A program made the translations under genes and the position numbers. This document shows positions 17,266-25,402 of a stretch of 64,000 bases of DNA, one piece after another. Position 1 is the first letter of the stretch. Every line of letters begins with the position of its first letter. The notes under the pieces are model-generated. The model worked only from the letters and a program-made list of their open reading frames with translations, did no database searches and was not told where the DNA came from. Source of the stretch: Rhizobium sp. CCGE 510 (GTDB lineage: Bacteria; Pseudomonadota; Alphaproteobacteria; Rhizobiales; Rhizobiaceae); assembly GCF_000292525.1 (NCBI RefSeq), contig NZ_AEYF01000055.1, positions 186,001 through 250,000 on the forward strand. The letters run 5' to 3'.

Positions 17266-18663
17266 TCAGCCGCTGGCGGCGAGACGCGTTGGCTCGCTAA
17301 AGAGAGTGCGATAGGTGGCACCCGGATGCGGCGCGACCAACCGCGGTCCCTCTCCCCCAAGTTTTTCGCGCAGCGTTCCTTCGGCATATTCTTTCTTGTA
17401 GACGCCGCGCTTCTGCAGTTCCGGCACCAGCAGGTCGACCGCGTCCTCGAAACTCTCGGGCGTCACCGCATAGGCAAGGTTGAAGCCGTCGACATCGGTG
17501 TCCTCGATCCATTCCTGCATAAGGTCGGCGACGGTCTGCGGCGAGCCGACGAAAACAGGGCCGAAACCGCCGACGCCGACCCAGTCGGCCATCTCGCGCA
17601 CCGTCCATTCCTTGGTCGGATCGATGGTGGTGAAGGTCTCGACGGCCGACTGCACCGCATTGGTATGGCGGTGCCGCAGCACTTCGTCCGGCCCGAACTG
17701 GCTGAAATCAATGCCAGTCCAGCCGGAGATCAGTGTCAGTGCGCCCTCGAAGGAGGCGTATTTGCGGTATTCGTTGAACTTACGCTGCGCTTCCGCATCC
17801 GTTTCGCCGAGGATCACGGTCTGGAGATTGAAGGCGAGGATGTCGCGCGGGTTCCGGCCGGCGCGTTCGGCTGCCTCGCGGACATTGGCGACATAACGCT
17901 TCAGCACGGGCTTCGACGGAGAGGCGACAAAGATGCATTCGGCATGGGCGCCGGCGAAATCCTTGCCGCGGCTGGAGGCGCCGGCCTGGTAGAGCACCGG
18001 GGTGCGCTGCGGCGAGGGTTCGCTCAGGTGAATGCCGGGCACATTAAAATGTTTGCCGGAGTGGCGGATCGGGTGGACTTTGTCGGGATGGGTAAAGATG
18101 CCGCTTTCGCGGTCGCGGACCACGGCGCCGTCCTCCCAGCTGCCCTCCCAGAGTTTGTAGCAGACCTCAAGATATTCCTCGGCGAGGGCGTAGCGATCGT
18201 CATGTCCCGTCTGCGCCGCCTGACCTATATTGAGCGCGCCGCTGTTGAGATAGGAGGTGACGATATTCCAACCGACACGGCCCTTGGTCAGGTGGTCGAG
18301 CGTCGAGATGCGGCGGGCGAAAGTGTAGGGATGCTCGAAGGAGAGCGACGCGGTTAGGCCGAAGCCGAGGTGCTCGGTCTCGTAAGCCATCGTCGGAATA
18401 AGCTGTAGCGGATCGTTGACTGGCACCTGCGCCGAATGGCGAAGGGCGGCATCGACATTGCCGTGCAGCACGTCGTAGACGCCAAGCACGTCGGCGATGA
18501 ACAGCCCGTCGAACTTGCCGCGCTCTAGCGTCTTTGCCAGATGCACCCAATAATCGAGATCCTTGTATGTCCAGGATTTGTCGCGTGGATGACGCCAGAG
18601 CCCCGGCGACTGGTGTCCGACGCAATTCATATCGAAGGCGTTCAGCCTGATTTCGCGAGTCAT
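17266..18663 (-). CDS. FMN-dependent monooxygenase, NtaA/SnaA/DszA family (first copy)
   Basis: This 465-residue luciferase-like TIM barrel belongs to the family that uses FMNH2 and O2 to oxidise sulfones, sulfonates, nitrilotriacetate or EDTA in the cytoplasm. Typical features are the N-terminal LNAFDMNCVGHQSPGLWRHP, LARTLERGKFDGLFIAD-like text (here HLAKTLERGKFDGLFIADVL), ISTLDHLTKGRVGWNIVTSY, and PVLYQAGASSRGKDFAGAHA near the flavin phosphate. It is the last gene of the unit formed with the ribose-type ATPase and permease, 17 bases after the permease stop. No flavin reductase is encoded in the window, so FMNH2 must come from elsewhere. Confidence 0.9.
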   Translation of the reverse strand: MTREIRLNAFDMNCVGHQSPGLWRHPRDKSWTYKDLDYWVHLAKTLERGKFDGLFIADVLGVYDVLHGNVDAALRHSAQVPVNDPLQLIPTMAYETEHLGFGLTASLSFEHPYTFARRISTLDHLTKGRVGWNIVTSYLNSGALNIGQAAQTGHDDRYALAEEYLEVCYKLWEGSWEDGAVVRDRESGIFTHPDKVHPIRHSGKHFNVPGIHLSEPSPQRTPVLYQAGASSRGKDFAGAHAECIFVASPSKPVLKRYVANVREAAERAGRNPRDILAFNLQTVILGETDAEAQRKFNEYRKYASFEGALTLISGWTGIDFSQFGPDEVLRHRHTNAVQSAVETFTTIDPTKEWTVREMADWVGVGGFGPVFVGSPQTVADLMQEWIEDTDVDGFNLAYAVTPESFEDAVDLLVPELQKRGVYKKEYAEGTLREKLGGEGPRLVAPHPGATYRTLFSEPTRLAASG

Positions 18664-18680
18664 GTCATTCTTCCTTGGAA

Positions 18681-19739
18681 TTAAGGATTGCTGCGGCCGA
18701 GGCCGTAGGTCAGAGCTAAGGCTCCGACGAGCACGGCGCCCTTGACGAAATCCTGAGTGTAATAGGGGGCATTCAACATGGTGAGGCCGTTCAGCAGCAC
18801 GCCGACAAAGACGGCCCCGGCAATGGTGCCGAGCACGTTCGGGCGGCGAAGATTGAGGACAGCAAAGCCGATCAACGCCGCTGCGACCGAATCCATCAGC
18901 AGCGAGCCACCGGAGGAGACATCGCCACGCCCGACGCGGGCGGCAATCACGATGCCGCCGAGCGATGCCAGCGTGCCGGACAGGACATAGGCGAGCGTCT
19001 TCAGTCTAACTGTCGAAGCTCCGGCAAGCCGGGTCGCGACCTCGTTGCCGCCTGTTGCAAACAGCAGCCGGCCGATGCGGGTGCGCTCAGTGAGGATGAA
19101 GAGCACGACCGCGACCGCCGCCATCAGCACCACGGCAACAGGCAGGGTGCCGAGGATGCTGTAGCGGCCGATCAGTAGAAAGGTCGGGTCGTAAGCGCCG
19201 GTCGCCTTCGAGCCGTCAGGCAAAGTGAGGCCGGCCGAGATCGAGCGCCCGGCTGTGGGTATCAGCTGCAGGCCGGAGAGCAGGAACATCATCGCCAGCG
19301 TCGCCAGCAGATCCGGCACTTTCAGACGAACGATGAGGACGGCGTTGACGAGGCCGACCAGCGCGCCGAAGGCAAGCACCAGCGGCACCGTTGCATAGGC
19401 GTCGAGGCCCCAGACGATCATCGCGTAGCTCGCAGCCATCACGCTCGATGCGGCGACCGCGCCGATCGACAGGTCGAAGCCGCCGACGGCAAGCGTCACG
19501 GTGACGCCGGCGCCGAGGATGGCGACGACCGACACCGCCTGCAGGATGCTCATTAGATTGGCGATATTGATGAAGGCGGGCTCGGCGATGGTGAAGCCGA
19601 TGACGAGAGCCGCAAGCAGGATGAACACCGCGCCGGCGCGGAGAAACGCCCCAAAGGCTGCAAGGCGGCCGCTATCGCGTTGCGATGCCTCTGGTCGAGT
19701 GCCTGCCCGTGAAAGAGCGTCGTCGTCAATCGTCGTCAT
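18681..19739 (-). CDS. Ribose-type ABC transporter permease (RbsC-like)
   Basis: This 352-residue permease of the CUT2 class has eight to ten hydrophobic segments and the signature VGGFDLSIGAVAA near residue 85, which matches the GGIDLSVG motif of RbsC. The start overlaps the ATPase stop (ATGA). It works with the adjacent ATPase and the divergently encoded binding protein at 21451. Its neighbours are flavin monooxygenases rather than sugar kinases, so the cargo is probably not ribose. Confidence 0.9.
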   Translation of the reverse strand: MTTIDDDALSRAGTRPEASQRDSGRLAAFGAFLRAGAVFILLAALVIGFTIAEPAFINIANLMSILQAVSVVAILGAGVTVTLAVGGFDLSIGAVAASSVMAASYAMIVWGLDAYATVPLVLAFGALVGLVNAVLIVRLKVPDLLATLAMMFLLSGLQLIPTAGRSISAGLTLPDGSKATGAYDPTFLLIGRYSILGTLPVAVVLMAAVAVVLFILTERTRIGRLLFATGGNEVATRLAGASTVRLKTLAYVLSGTLASLGGIVIAARVGRGDVSSGGSLLMDSVAAALIGFAVLNLRRPNVLGTIAGAVFVGVLLNGLTMLNAPYYTQDFVKGAVLVGALALTYGLGRSNP

Positions 19740-21220
19740 GCGGATATTCCCTGAATGGCGGAAGGAGCGGCAATTCCGCCTGCGGCGGGTGCCAGCACGT
19801 GGCGGTCGATGACCAGGATGCGGTCGGCCACCTCATAGGCTTCCTCCGGGTCGGAGGTCGCAATCAGCGTCGCCCGGTCGGTACGGGCGCGGATTGTCCG
19901 GATGATGTCGTGCCGGGCGCCGACGTCGACGCCCTGGAAGGGTTCGTCGAGCAGCAGAAGCCGGCTCGGTTCCGCCTCCCAACGTGCAATCACCGCCTTC
20001 TGCTGGTTGCCGCCGGAGAGCGACCAGATCGAAGCGAGCGGCCCCGGGGCCTTGATGCCGAGACGGGTGATGGCCTGCTCGGCCTCGCGGCGCTCGCGCC
20101 CGCCGACGAGGAAGCCATGCGGATACCATTTGGCAAGATGCGGCAGGCTGATCGTCGCCGACAGCGAATGGCCGGGCCATGCCGGCGGCATCAGCGAGGA
20201 ACGATGGCGGTCTTCGGCGGCCATGGCGACACCTGCCGCAATTGCATCAGCCGGGCTTTTCGGCCCGTACGGCCGGCCATCGAGAAACATTGTACCGCCG
20301 GCAAGCGCCCTCACACCGAAGATCGCCTGGAGCAGCCGGCTCTTGCCGGCGCCGAGCACGCCGGTCACCGCGACCACCTCGCCTTCATGCAAAGACAGAT
20401 CGAAGGGTGCGCCTGTCGGCAGCAGGCTGACATCGCGCATTTCGAAAATCTTCGGGCCGCTTGCGGGCCGTGCATCCGGCCGGGCCGCATCCAGCCTGCG
20501 GCCGATCATCGTCTCGATGGCGCTCGGAAAATCGATCGGCCGCGAGAAGGTGCCGACGACGCGGCCGCCGCGCATGACGAGCGCGCGGTCGGCAATCGCT
20601 TCGAGATCGGCGGTGCGATGCGATATGTAAAGGATTGCCAGTCCCCTCTGGCGAAGGCTCAGCAGAATGTCAAAGAGACGGCGGCTTTCCTCTCCGGAAA
20701 GGCTTGCCGTTGGCTCGTCGAGAATGAGGAGATCGGCGCGGTTGGCTAGCGCCCGTGCAATCGCCACCAATTGCCGGTCGGCGCTGGTGAGGTCGCCGAA
20801 ATCACGGTCGAGCGGCAGGGTGAAGCCAGCAGCATCGAGTATCGCCTGCGCCGCACGACGGATGCCCGCGCGTGAGACGAAGAAAGGCGTGCTGCGATCG
20901 GCGAAACGGTTGAGAAGCAGGACGTCGGCAACGGTCAAGCCGGTCGCGCCGACCAGATCCGTCGACTGATGCACGGTGACGATACCGGCCCGTGCCGCTT
21001 CCGCAGGGCTGCGCGGCGCGAAAAGACGGCCATCGAGACGGACCGTGCCATCATCGGCCGGGAGTACGCCGGAAAGGATCTTGACCAGCGTCGACTTGCC
21101 CGCACCGTTTGCGCCCATCAGCGCCACGATCTCGCCGCGATCGATCACAAGATCGGCGCCGACAAGCGCCCGCGTCGAGCCGAAGCTGCGGCTGATATTT
21201 TCAATGTGAAGAAGCGGCAT
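19736..21220 (-). CDS. Ribose-type ABC transporter ATP-binding protein, double domain (RbsA-like)
   Basis: The 494-residue protein carries two fused ABC domains. The first has Walker A GANGAGKST and a degenerate signature region, DLTSADRQLVAIARAL (no LSGGQ), with Walker B LLILDEPTASLSG. The second has GVLGAGKSRLLQ in place of a canonical Walker A, LSGGNQQKAVIARW as signature, and LLLLDEPFQGVDVGARHDI. Alternating degenerate sites are normal for RbsA/XylG-type ATPases. The ATG at 21220 starts the conserved MPLLHIENISRSFG text; longer starts have no homology-like content. Confidence 0.9.
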   Translation of the reverse strand: MPLLHIENISRSFGSTRALVGADLVIDRGEIVALMGANGAGKSTLVKILSGVLPADDGTVRLDGRLFAPRSPAEAARAGIVTVHQSTDLVGATGLTVADVLLLNRFADRSTPFFVSRAGIRRAAQAILDAAGFTLPLDRDFGDLTSADRQLVAIARALANRADLLILDEPTASLSGEESRRLFDILLSLRQRGLAILYISHRTADLEAIADRALVMRGGRVVGTFSRPIDFPSAIETMIGRRLDAARPDARPASGPKIFEMRDVSLLPTGAPFDLSLHEGEVVAVTGVLGAGKSRLLQAIFGVRALAGGTMFLDGRPYGPKSPADAIAAGVAMAAEDRHRSSLMPPAWPGHSLSATISLPHLAKWYPHGFLVGGRERREAEQAITRLGIKAPGPLASIWSLSGGNQQKAVIARWEAEPSRLLLLDEPFQGVDVGARHDIIRTIRARTDRATLIATSDPEEAYEVADRILVIDRHVLAPAAGGIAAPSAIQGISA

Positions 21221-21450
21221 CGACAAGATCCGGGACTGCGTTTGTATCGGGAGTGTGCCTCGTTCGGGCGGTCGAATTCCAGGCACGCATTTCCCCGCCG
21301 GACGCTGCCGGGGAAACAAAGAATCTCCCGCAGCCCGCAAAATCGGATCATTTAATCTACTAAAAAGATAGAGATTATATCTAATAACTTGACGCGTCGC
21401 GGGGTTCTGCCTGTCAGACGACGCCTCTTATTGTTAAAAGGAACGCGACG
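21221..21450. promoter_or_regulatory. Divergent promoter region between RbsA-like and RbsB-like genes
   Basis: This 230-base region separates the ATPase gene (leftward) from the binding-protein gene (rightward). An AT-rich block around 21351-21392 stands out from the GC-rich surroundings and includes the short dyad AGAT-TAT-ATCT. An AAAAGGA ribosome site lies at 21436-21442. Both halves of one transporter would be controlled from here. I see no gene in it, and the exact promoters are not clear. Confidence 0.45.
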
Positions 21451-22497
21451 ATGAAATCCCTCGCACGGCTCGCACTGTCTGCCGCCGTCATTCCGTTCAT
21501 TTTCATTCAAGGCGCAAAGGCCGACGGCCTGTCCGGTGCGCCGGCTCCCTTCGACAAGGGCGGCGTCAAGGTGGCGTTGATCAGCTACATCTCGGCCGGC
21601 GATTTCTTCCAGGCCTATCAGGCGGGCGCCGAGGCCCAAGCCAAGGCACTCGATATCGACCTGCGCATCTTCCCCGGACGGCAGGATGCCGCCGAGCAGC
21701 GCGAGCAGATCCTGCAGGCGATCAACCTCGGCGTCTCCGGCATCGTCATCGACCACGGCTTGCCGGAATCGCTTAGCGACGTCGTGCAACAGGCGCTCGA
21801 CAAGGGCATCAAGGTCGTGGCTTTCGACGTCAACCTCAACAACCCCAAAATCCCGCAGGTGGAGCAGAGCGACCACGAGCTTGCCTCGCTGGCGCTCGAG
21901 CAGGTGGTGAAGGACAACGGCAACAGCTTCAACGCCGGTTACGTCTATGTCGCGGGCTTTGCGCCCCTCGACCGCCGCAACGAGGTCTGGGACAAGTTCA
22001 AGTCGGACAACAAAGGCGTGGTCGAAAAAGCCCGCTTCGGCAATGTCAGCGACACGACGGCAACCTCGACCGCCGACCAGGCGAAGGCCGCGCTTACTGC
22101 CAATCCCGATATATCGGTCGTCTTTGCCCCCTATGACGAATTCGCCCGCGGCGTAAAACTCGCCGCCAACGACCTCGGCATCGCAAGCAAGCTCAAGATC
22201 TATTCGGCCGATGTCTCGACGGCCGATATCCAGGAAATCACCGAGGAAGGCAGCCCGTGGGTTGCGACGGTCGCCACCAATCCGGCCGTGGTCGGCGCCG
22301 TATCGATCCGCGCCGCCGCTCTCGAAATCGCCGGCCAGACGGTTCCCCATCAGATTACCGTGAAGCCAACGCTTCTGACGCAGGAGAGCCTTCGCGCCGC
22401 CGGCGTCAAGACGATCGAGGAGCTGGCAGAAAAGGTTCCCGCCTTCAGCACGAGCGATGCGGTGACCGCCAGCTGGATCCCGGACAAGCTGTTCTAA
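21451..22497 (+). CDS. Ribose-type ABC substrate-binding protein (RbsB-like)
   Basis: This 348-residue periplasmic receptor has a signal peptide (MKSLARLALSAAVIPFIFIQ, ending GAKADG) and the type I periplasmic-binding fold: VKVALISYISAGDFFQAYQAGAEAQAKAL, INLGVSGIVIDHGLPESLSDV and VVAFDVNLNN. It is the receptor for the divergent ATPase and permease at 18681-21220. It is followed 78 bases downstream by an SfnB-like flavoprotein, so the pair probably takes up an organosulfur compound or a precursor. That substrate is inferred from the neighbours, not from the protein itself. Confidence 0.88.
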   Translation: MKSLARLALSAAVIPFIFIQGAKADGLSGAPAPFDKGGVKVALISYISAGDFFQAYQAGAEAQAKALDIDLRIFPGRQDAAEQREQILQAINLGVSGIVIDHGLPESLSDVVQQALDKGIKVVAFDVNLNNPKIPQVEQSDHELASLALEQVVKDNGNSFNAGYVYVAGFAPLDRRNEVWDKFKSDNKGVVEKARFGNVSDTTATSTADQAKAALTANPDISVVFAPYDEFARGVKLAANDLGIASKLKIYSADVSTADIQEITEEGSPWVATVATNPAVVGAVSIRAAALEIAGQTVPHQITVKPTLLTQESLRAAGVKTIEELAEKVPAFSTSDAVTASWIPDKLF

Positions 22498-22514
22498 GGC
22501 TTTTCACTTGATCC

Positions 22515-22546
22515 TTCCGGCGGTGAGCCTACGGCTTCCGCCGGAA
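22515..22546 (+). terminator. Intercistronic hairpin after the RbsB-like gene
   Basis: TTCCGGCGG at 22515-22523 pairs perfectly with CCGCCGGAA at 22538-22546. An inner stem AGCC/GGCT continues it towards the loop. There is no T-run. It lies between the binding-protein gene and the SfnB-like gene, so it could be a partial terminator or mRNA stabiliser. Confidence 0.6.
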
Positions 22547-22575
22547 CATTCCTTTGGAGATTTGGAGTTCCGCCC

Positions 22576-23784
22576 ATGAGCCAGTCCAATGTCGTCTTCG
22601 CGGCCCCCCGCAACCCGACGCGAGAAGACCTCTTTGCCCGTGCCGAGACGATCTCGGCCGACCTTTCCCGGCGCGCCGCCGAACTCGACCGCGACGGCCG
22701 TCCGCCGCTTGCCGAGATCGTCAAGTTGAAGAATGCCGGCCTGCTCAATGCGCTGCATCCGATAGAGATCGGCGGCGGCGGCCTCGATTGGGTCGACGGA
22801 CTGCGGCTGGTGCGTATTCTCGCCCGCGGCGAAAGCTCGATCGGCCAGCTGCTCGGCTACCACTATGTCAATAGCCAGTATATCTACTGGGCACTCGATG
22901 CGGCGCGCGCCCAGGCGCTCGGCAACGAGACGGTGGCGAAGAACCTCTATTGGGGCGCGGCCGTCAACCCGCGCGACCCCGGGCTGGTGCTGACCCGCCG
23001 CGGCAACGGCTATGTGCTGAACGGCCGCAAATCCTTCTCCACGGCGGCGCGGGTCTCGGACTATATCAACGCCAACGCCACGCTCGATGACAAGATTGCC
23101 GGTTTCGTCGTGCCGACCAACCGTCCGGGCTACGTCGCCAACGACGATTGGGACAATATCGGCCAGCGCCTGTCCGACAGCGGCAGCGTCGAATTCCACG
23201 ACTTCCCCGTCTACGAGGAGGATTTGGTCGGTGCGCCCGCTGCAGCCGATGTGGCGCCGCCGGTGCTGTCGACATTCAATACGCCGCTCATTCAGTTGGT
23301 CTTCGTCAACTTCTATCTCGGCACCGCCGAAGGCGCGCTGCAGGCAGCCGTCGATTACGTCAGAACTACGACTCGGCCGTGGATCACCTCTGGCGTCGAG
23401 CGGGCGGCCGACGATCCCTATATCCTCGAACGCGTCGGCGAATTCACGGCGGCGCTGAAGGCCTCGGCGGCCCTTGCCGACAACGCTGCATCAGCCGTGC
23501 AGGCGGGCCTTGGCCGCGGCCGCGATGTGACGGCGCGCGAGCGCGGCGAGGCGGCGGCGGAAGCCTATGCCGCCAAGGTCCACGCCACTCATGTGTCGCT
23601 CGACATCACGTCGCGCGTCTTCGAACTGACGGGCGCGCGCTCGACAGCCGACAAATTCCGCTTCGACCGGTTCTGGCGCAATGTCCGCACCCACACGCTG
23701 CATGACCCGGTCTTCTACAAGGCCAAGGAAGTCGGTGAATTCGTGCTGAACGACAAGATACCGGAGGTCAGCCTCTATAGCTGA
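22576..23784 (+). CDS. SfnB/DszC-like flavin monooxygenase of acyl-CoA dehydrogenase fold (first copy)
   Basis: This 402-residue protein has the acyl-CoA dehydrogenase fold and resembles the SfnB/DszC branch that oxygenates sulfides, sulfones or amines with reduced flavin. Recognisable blocks are LKNAGLLNALHPIEIGGGGLDWVDGLRLV, YVLNGRKSFSTAARVSDYI, and the C-terminal helix LTGARSTADKFRFDRFWRNVRTHTLHDP. The RNVRTHTLHDP ending is typical of this branch, and no fatty-acid catabolic gene is nearby. The ATG at 22576 follows TTTGGAG. Its partners are the NtaA/DszA-type monooxygenases at 17266 and 25403 and the paralogue at 23863. Confidence 0.8.
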   Translation: MSQSNVVFAAPRNPTREDLFARAETISADLSRRAAELDRDGRPPLAEIVKLKNAGLLNALHPIEIGGGGLDWVDGLRLVRILARGESSIGQLLGYHYVNSQYIYWALDAARAQALGNETVAKNLYWGAAVNPRDPGLVLTRRGNGYVLNGRKSFSTAARVSDYINANATLDDKIAGFVVPTNRPGYVANDDWDNIGQRLSDSGSVEFHDFPVYEEDLVGAPAAADVAPPVLSTFNTPLIQLVFVNFYLGTAEGALQAAVDYVRTTTRPWITSGVERAADDPYILERVGEFTAALKASAALADNAASAVQAGLGRGRDVTARERGEAAAEAYAAKVHATHVSLDITSRVFELTGARSTADKFRFDRFWRNVRTHTLHDPVFYKAKEVGEFVLNDKIPEVSLYS

Positions 23785-23806
23785 GACGGTCGTCTTCCAT
23801 CGACGC

Positions 23807-23843
23807 AAAAGCCCCACCGCCAACTCTGGCGGTGGGGCTTTCG
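23807..23843. terminator. Bidirectional rho-independent terminator between convergent genes
   Basis: AAGCCCCACCGCC (23809-23821) and GGCGGTGGGGCTT (23828-23840) form a perfect 13-base stem with a six-base loop, flanked by AAAA on the left and TTT on the right. It sits between the convergent SfnB-like genes and can end transcription from both sides. Confidence 0.92.
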
Positions 23844-23862
23844 TTTGCAAGCAACGGAGATT

Positions 23863-25080
23863 TCAGAGCGCGCCGTTTTTCGGCGGCGTCACGCCGTTCA
23901 GATGGTAGTTGCCGACGACATGGTATTTCCAGCGCACCGGATCGTGCAGCGTATGGGTGCGGGCATTGCGCCAGTGGCGGTCGAGATTGAGTCCGGCTTG
24001 TACCGACGAGGTTCCGGCAAGCTCGAAGAGCGTATTTGCCGCCTCGATCGCCACCTCCGTGGTCAGCACCTTCGCTGCAGCGACCGCAAGCGTCGCTGCA
24101 ATCACCTTTTCCTCCGTCGTCTCGACCTGCGCGGCATCGACCTTGTGGCCGGCGCGCTCGACAAGGGCCGTTGCAGCTTCGAGCCGTATGGCGATCTGAC
24201 CGACCTTGGCAATCGTCAGCGGATCGTCGGAAGCGCGCTCAAGGCCGCTATCCATCCAGGGTCGCGATTTCGTCCTGACGAACTCCAGCGTCTCGGCAAA
24301 GGCCGCCCTTGCAATACCGAGATCGACGCCGGCATGAATGATCTGACCGACAGAGCCGATCGTCGTCGGCCGCTCGAACCCCTTGTGATGGAAGACGACG
24401 GAATCGGCGCTGACATAGACATTGTCGAGGATCGTCGTGCCGCTGCCGGTGGTGCGCTGACCGAAACCGTCCCAGTCGTCGACGATCTCGACGCCTTCGG
24501 TGCCCTTCGGCACGAAGGCCATGGTCAGGCGGTCGTCGCCATCGAGCGCAAAGACCGTGATCCAGTCGGCGAAGAGGACGCCGGTCGAATAGAATTTGCG
24601 GCCGTTGATCCGGTAGCCCGGGCCGTCGCGGATGATGCGCGTGTTGTAATGTCCGACCGTCTTGGTGCCGCGTTCGGAAAGCGCATTGCCGAAACGGTCG
24701 CCGGCCAGCACCCGGCCGAAGAAATAACGCTGCTGCTCCTCGCCGCCATCGGTTCTCAGCGCCTCGAGAATATAGAAATGGTTTTGCGGGATCTGACCGA
24801 TCGAACCGTCCGCCTCCGACAGGATCGCGGTGATCTCGGCAAGCACGGCGTTGGAGACGTCGAGCCCGCCATATTGCGCGGGCACGGTGATCGCCAGGAG
24901 GCCGGACTGGGCGAGCAGATCGAGTTCGGCGAAAGGCAGAATCCGGTCGGCGTCGCGCGCGGCGGCCCGTGCGGCAAATTGTGCCGCCAGCTTGCGGGCA
25001 ACTGCGATCGCCTCGTCGTCACTGTCGATACGGTCGGCCACCGGCCGGATCTGGTCTGCTTGCCTCAAAACGGTATTCAT
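23863..25080 (-). CDS. SfnB/DszC-like flavin monooxygenase of acyl-CoA dehydrogenase fold (second copy)
   Basis: The 405-residue protein is a paralogue of the gene at 22576. It shares the plan AELDLLAQSGLLAITVPAQYGG, YRINGRKFYSTGVLFADWI, DDWDGFGQRTTGSGTTILDNV and the terminal RHWRNARTHTLHDP. The ATG at 25080 follows GGAGA six bases upstream. It is transcribed alone, towards the paralogue, and shares its upstream region with the second NtaA/DszA-type monooxygenase. Such pairs of SfnB-type and DszA-type enzymes are known from dimethylsulfone and dibenzothiophene sulfur pathways. The actual substrate is open. Confidence 0.82.
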   Translation of the reverse strand: MNTVLRQADQIRPVADRIDSDDEAIAVARKLAAQFAARAAARDADRILPFAELDLLAQSGLLAITVPAQYGGLDVSNAVLAEITAILSEADGSIGQIPQNHFYILEALRTDGGEEQQRYFFGRVLAGDRFGNALSERGTKTVGHYNTRIIRDGPGYRINGRKFYSTGVLFADWITVFALDGDDRLTMAFVPKGTEGVEIVDDWDGFGQRTTGSGTTILDNVYVSADSVVFHHKGFERPTTIGSVGQIIHAGVDLGIARAAFAETLEFVRTKSRPWMDSGLERASDDPLTIAKVGQIAIRLEAATALVERAGHKVDAAQVETTEEKVIAATLAVAAAKVLTTEVAIEAANTLFELAGTSSVQAGLNLDRHWRNARTHTLHDPVRWKYHVVGNYHLNGVTPPKNGAL

Positions 25081-25402
25081 CGATGTCTCCAATTCTGACG
25101 AGCCTATCGGTGAAAGAAATCGAGCGCGGAGATAAGAGTACAAATTCTATAGATGTGATAGAAAATAAAAAGTGTTTGCTTATTGGCACTCGGTCGCCGC
25201 CCTGATTAATGTTCCAGTCGGGTTCGCGCGAAAACGCGGCCGGAGTAGCAATAAAATTACCCCCGGAAATTACCGCGGCCGGCCTCGATTTGAATTCGGC
25301 TACCTCCTACTTAAACCGATATCCGATGCTTCACCGCAATCACCGAAGCAAACCGCCCAATGCGGGGCAGGCGGCCGCCTTGCCCGATCCATGAGGAAAA
25401 TC
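25081..25402. promoter_or_regulatory. Divergent promoter region of the second SfnB/NtaA gene pair
   Basis: This 322-base gap lies between two divergent flavoenzyme genes and contains no gene I can support. An AT-rich stretch at about 25130-25180 (TCTATAGATGTGATAGAAAATAA in the plus strand, with the short dyad CTATAG) contrasts with the flanks and is a likely promoter/operator area. The GAGGA in ATGAGGAAAATC at 25391-25402 serves as ribosome site for the ATG at 25403. Confidence 0.4.
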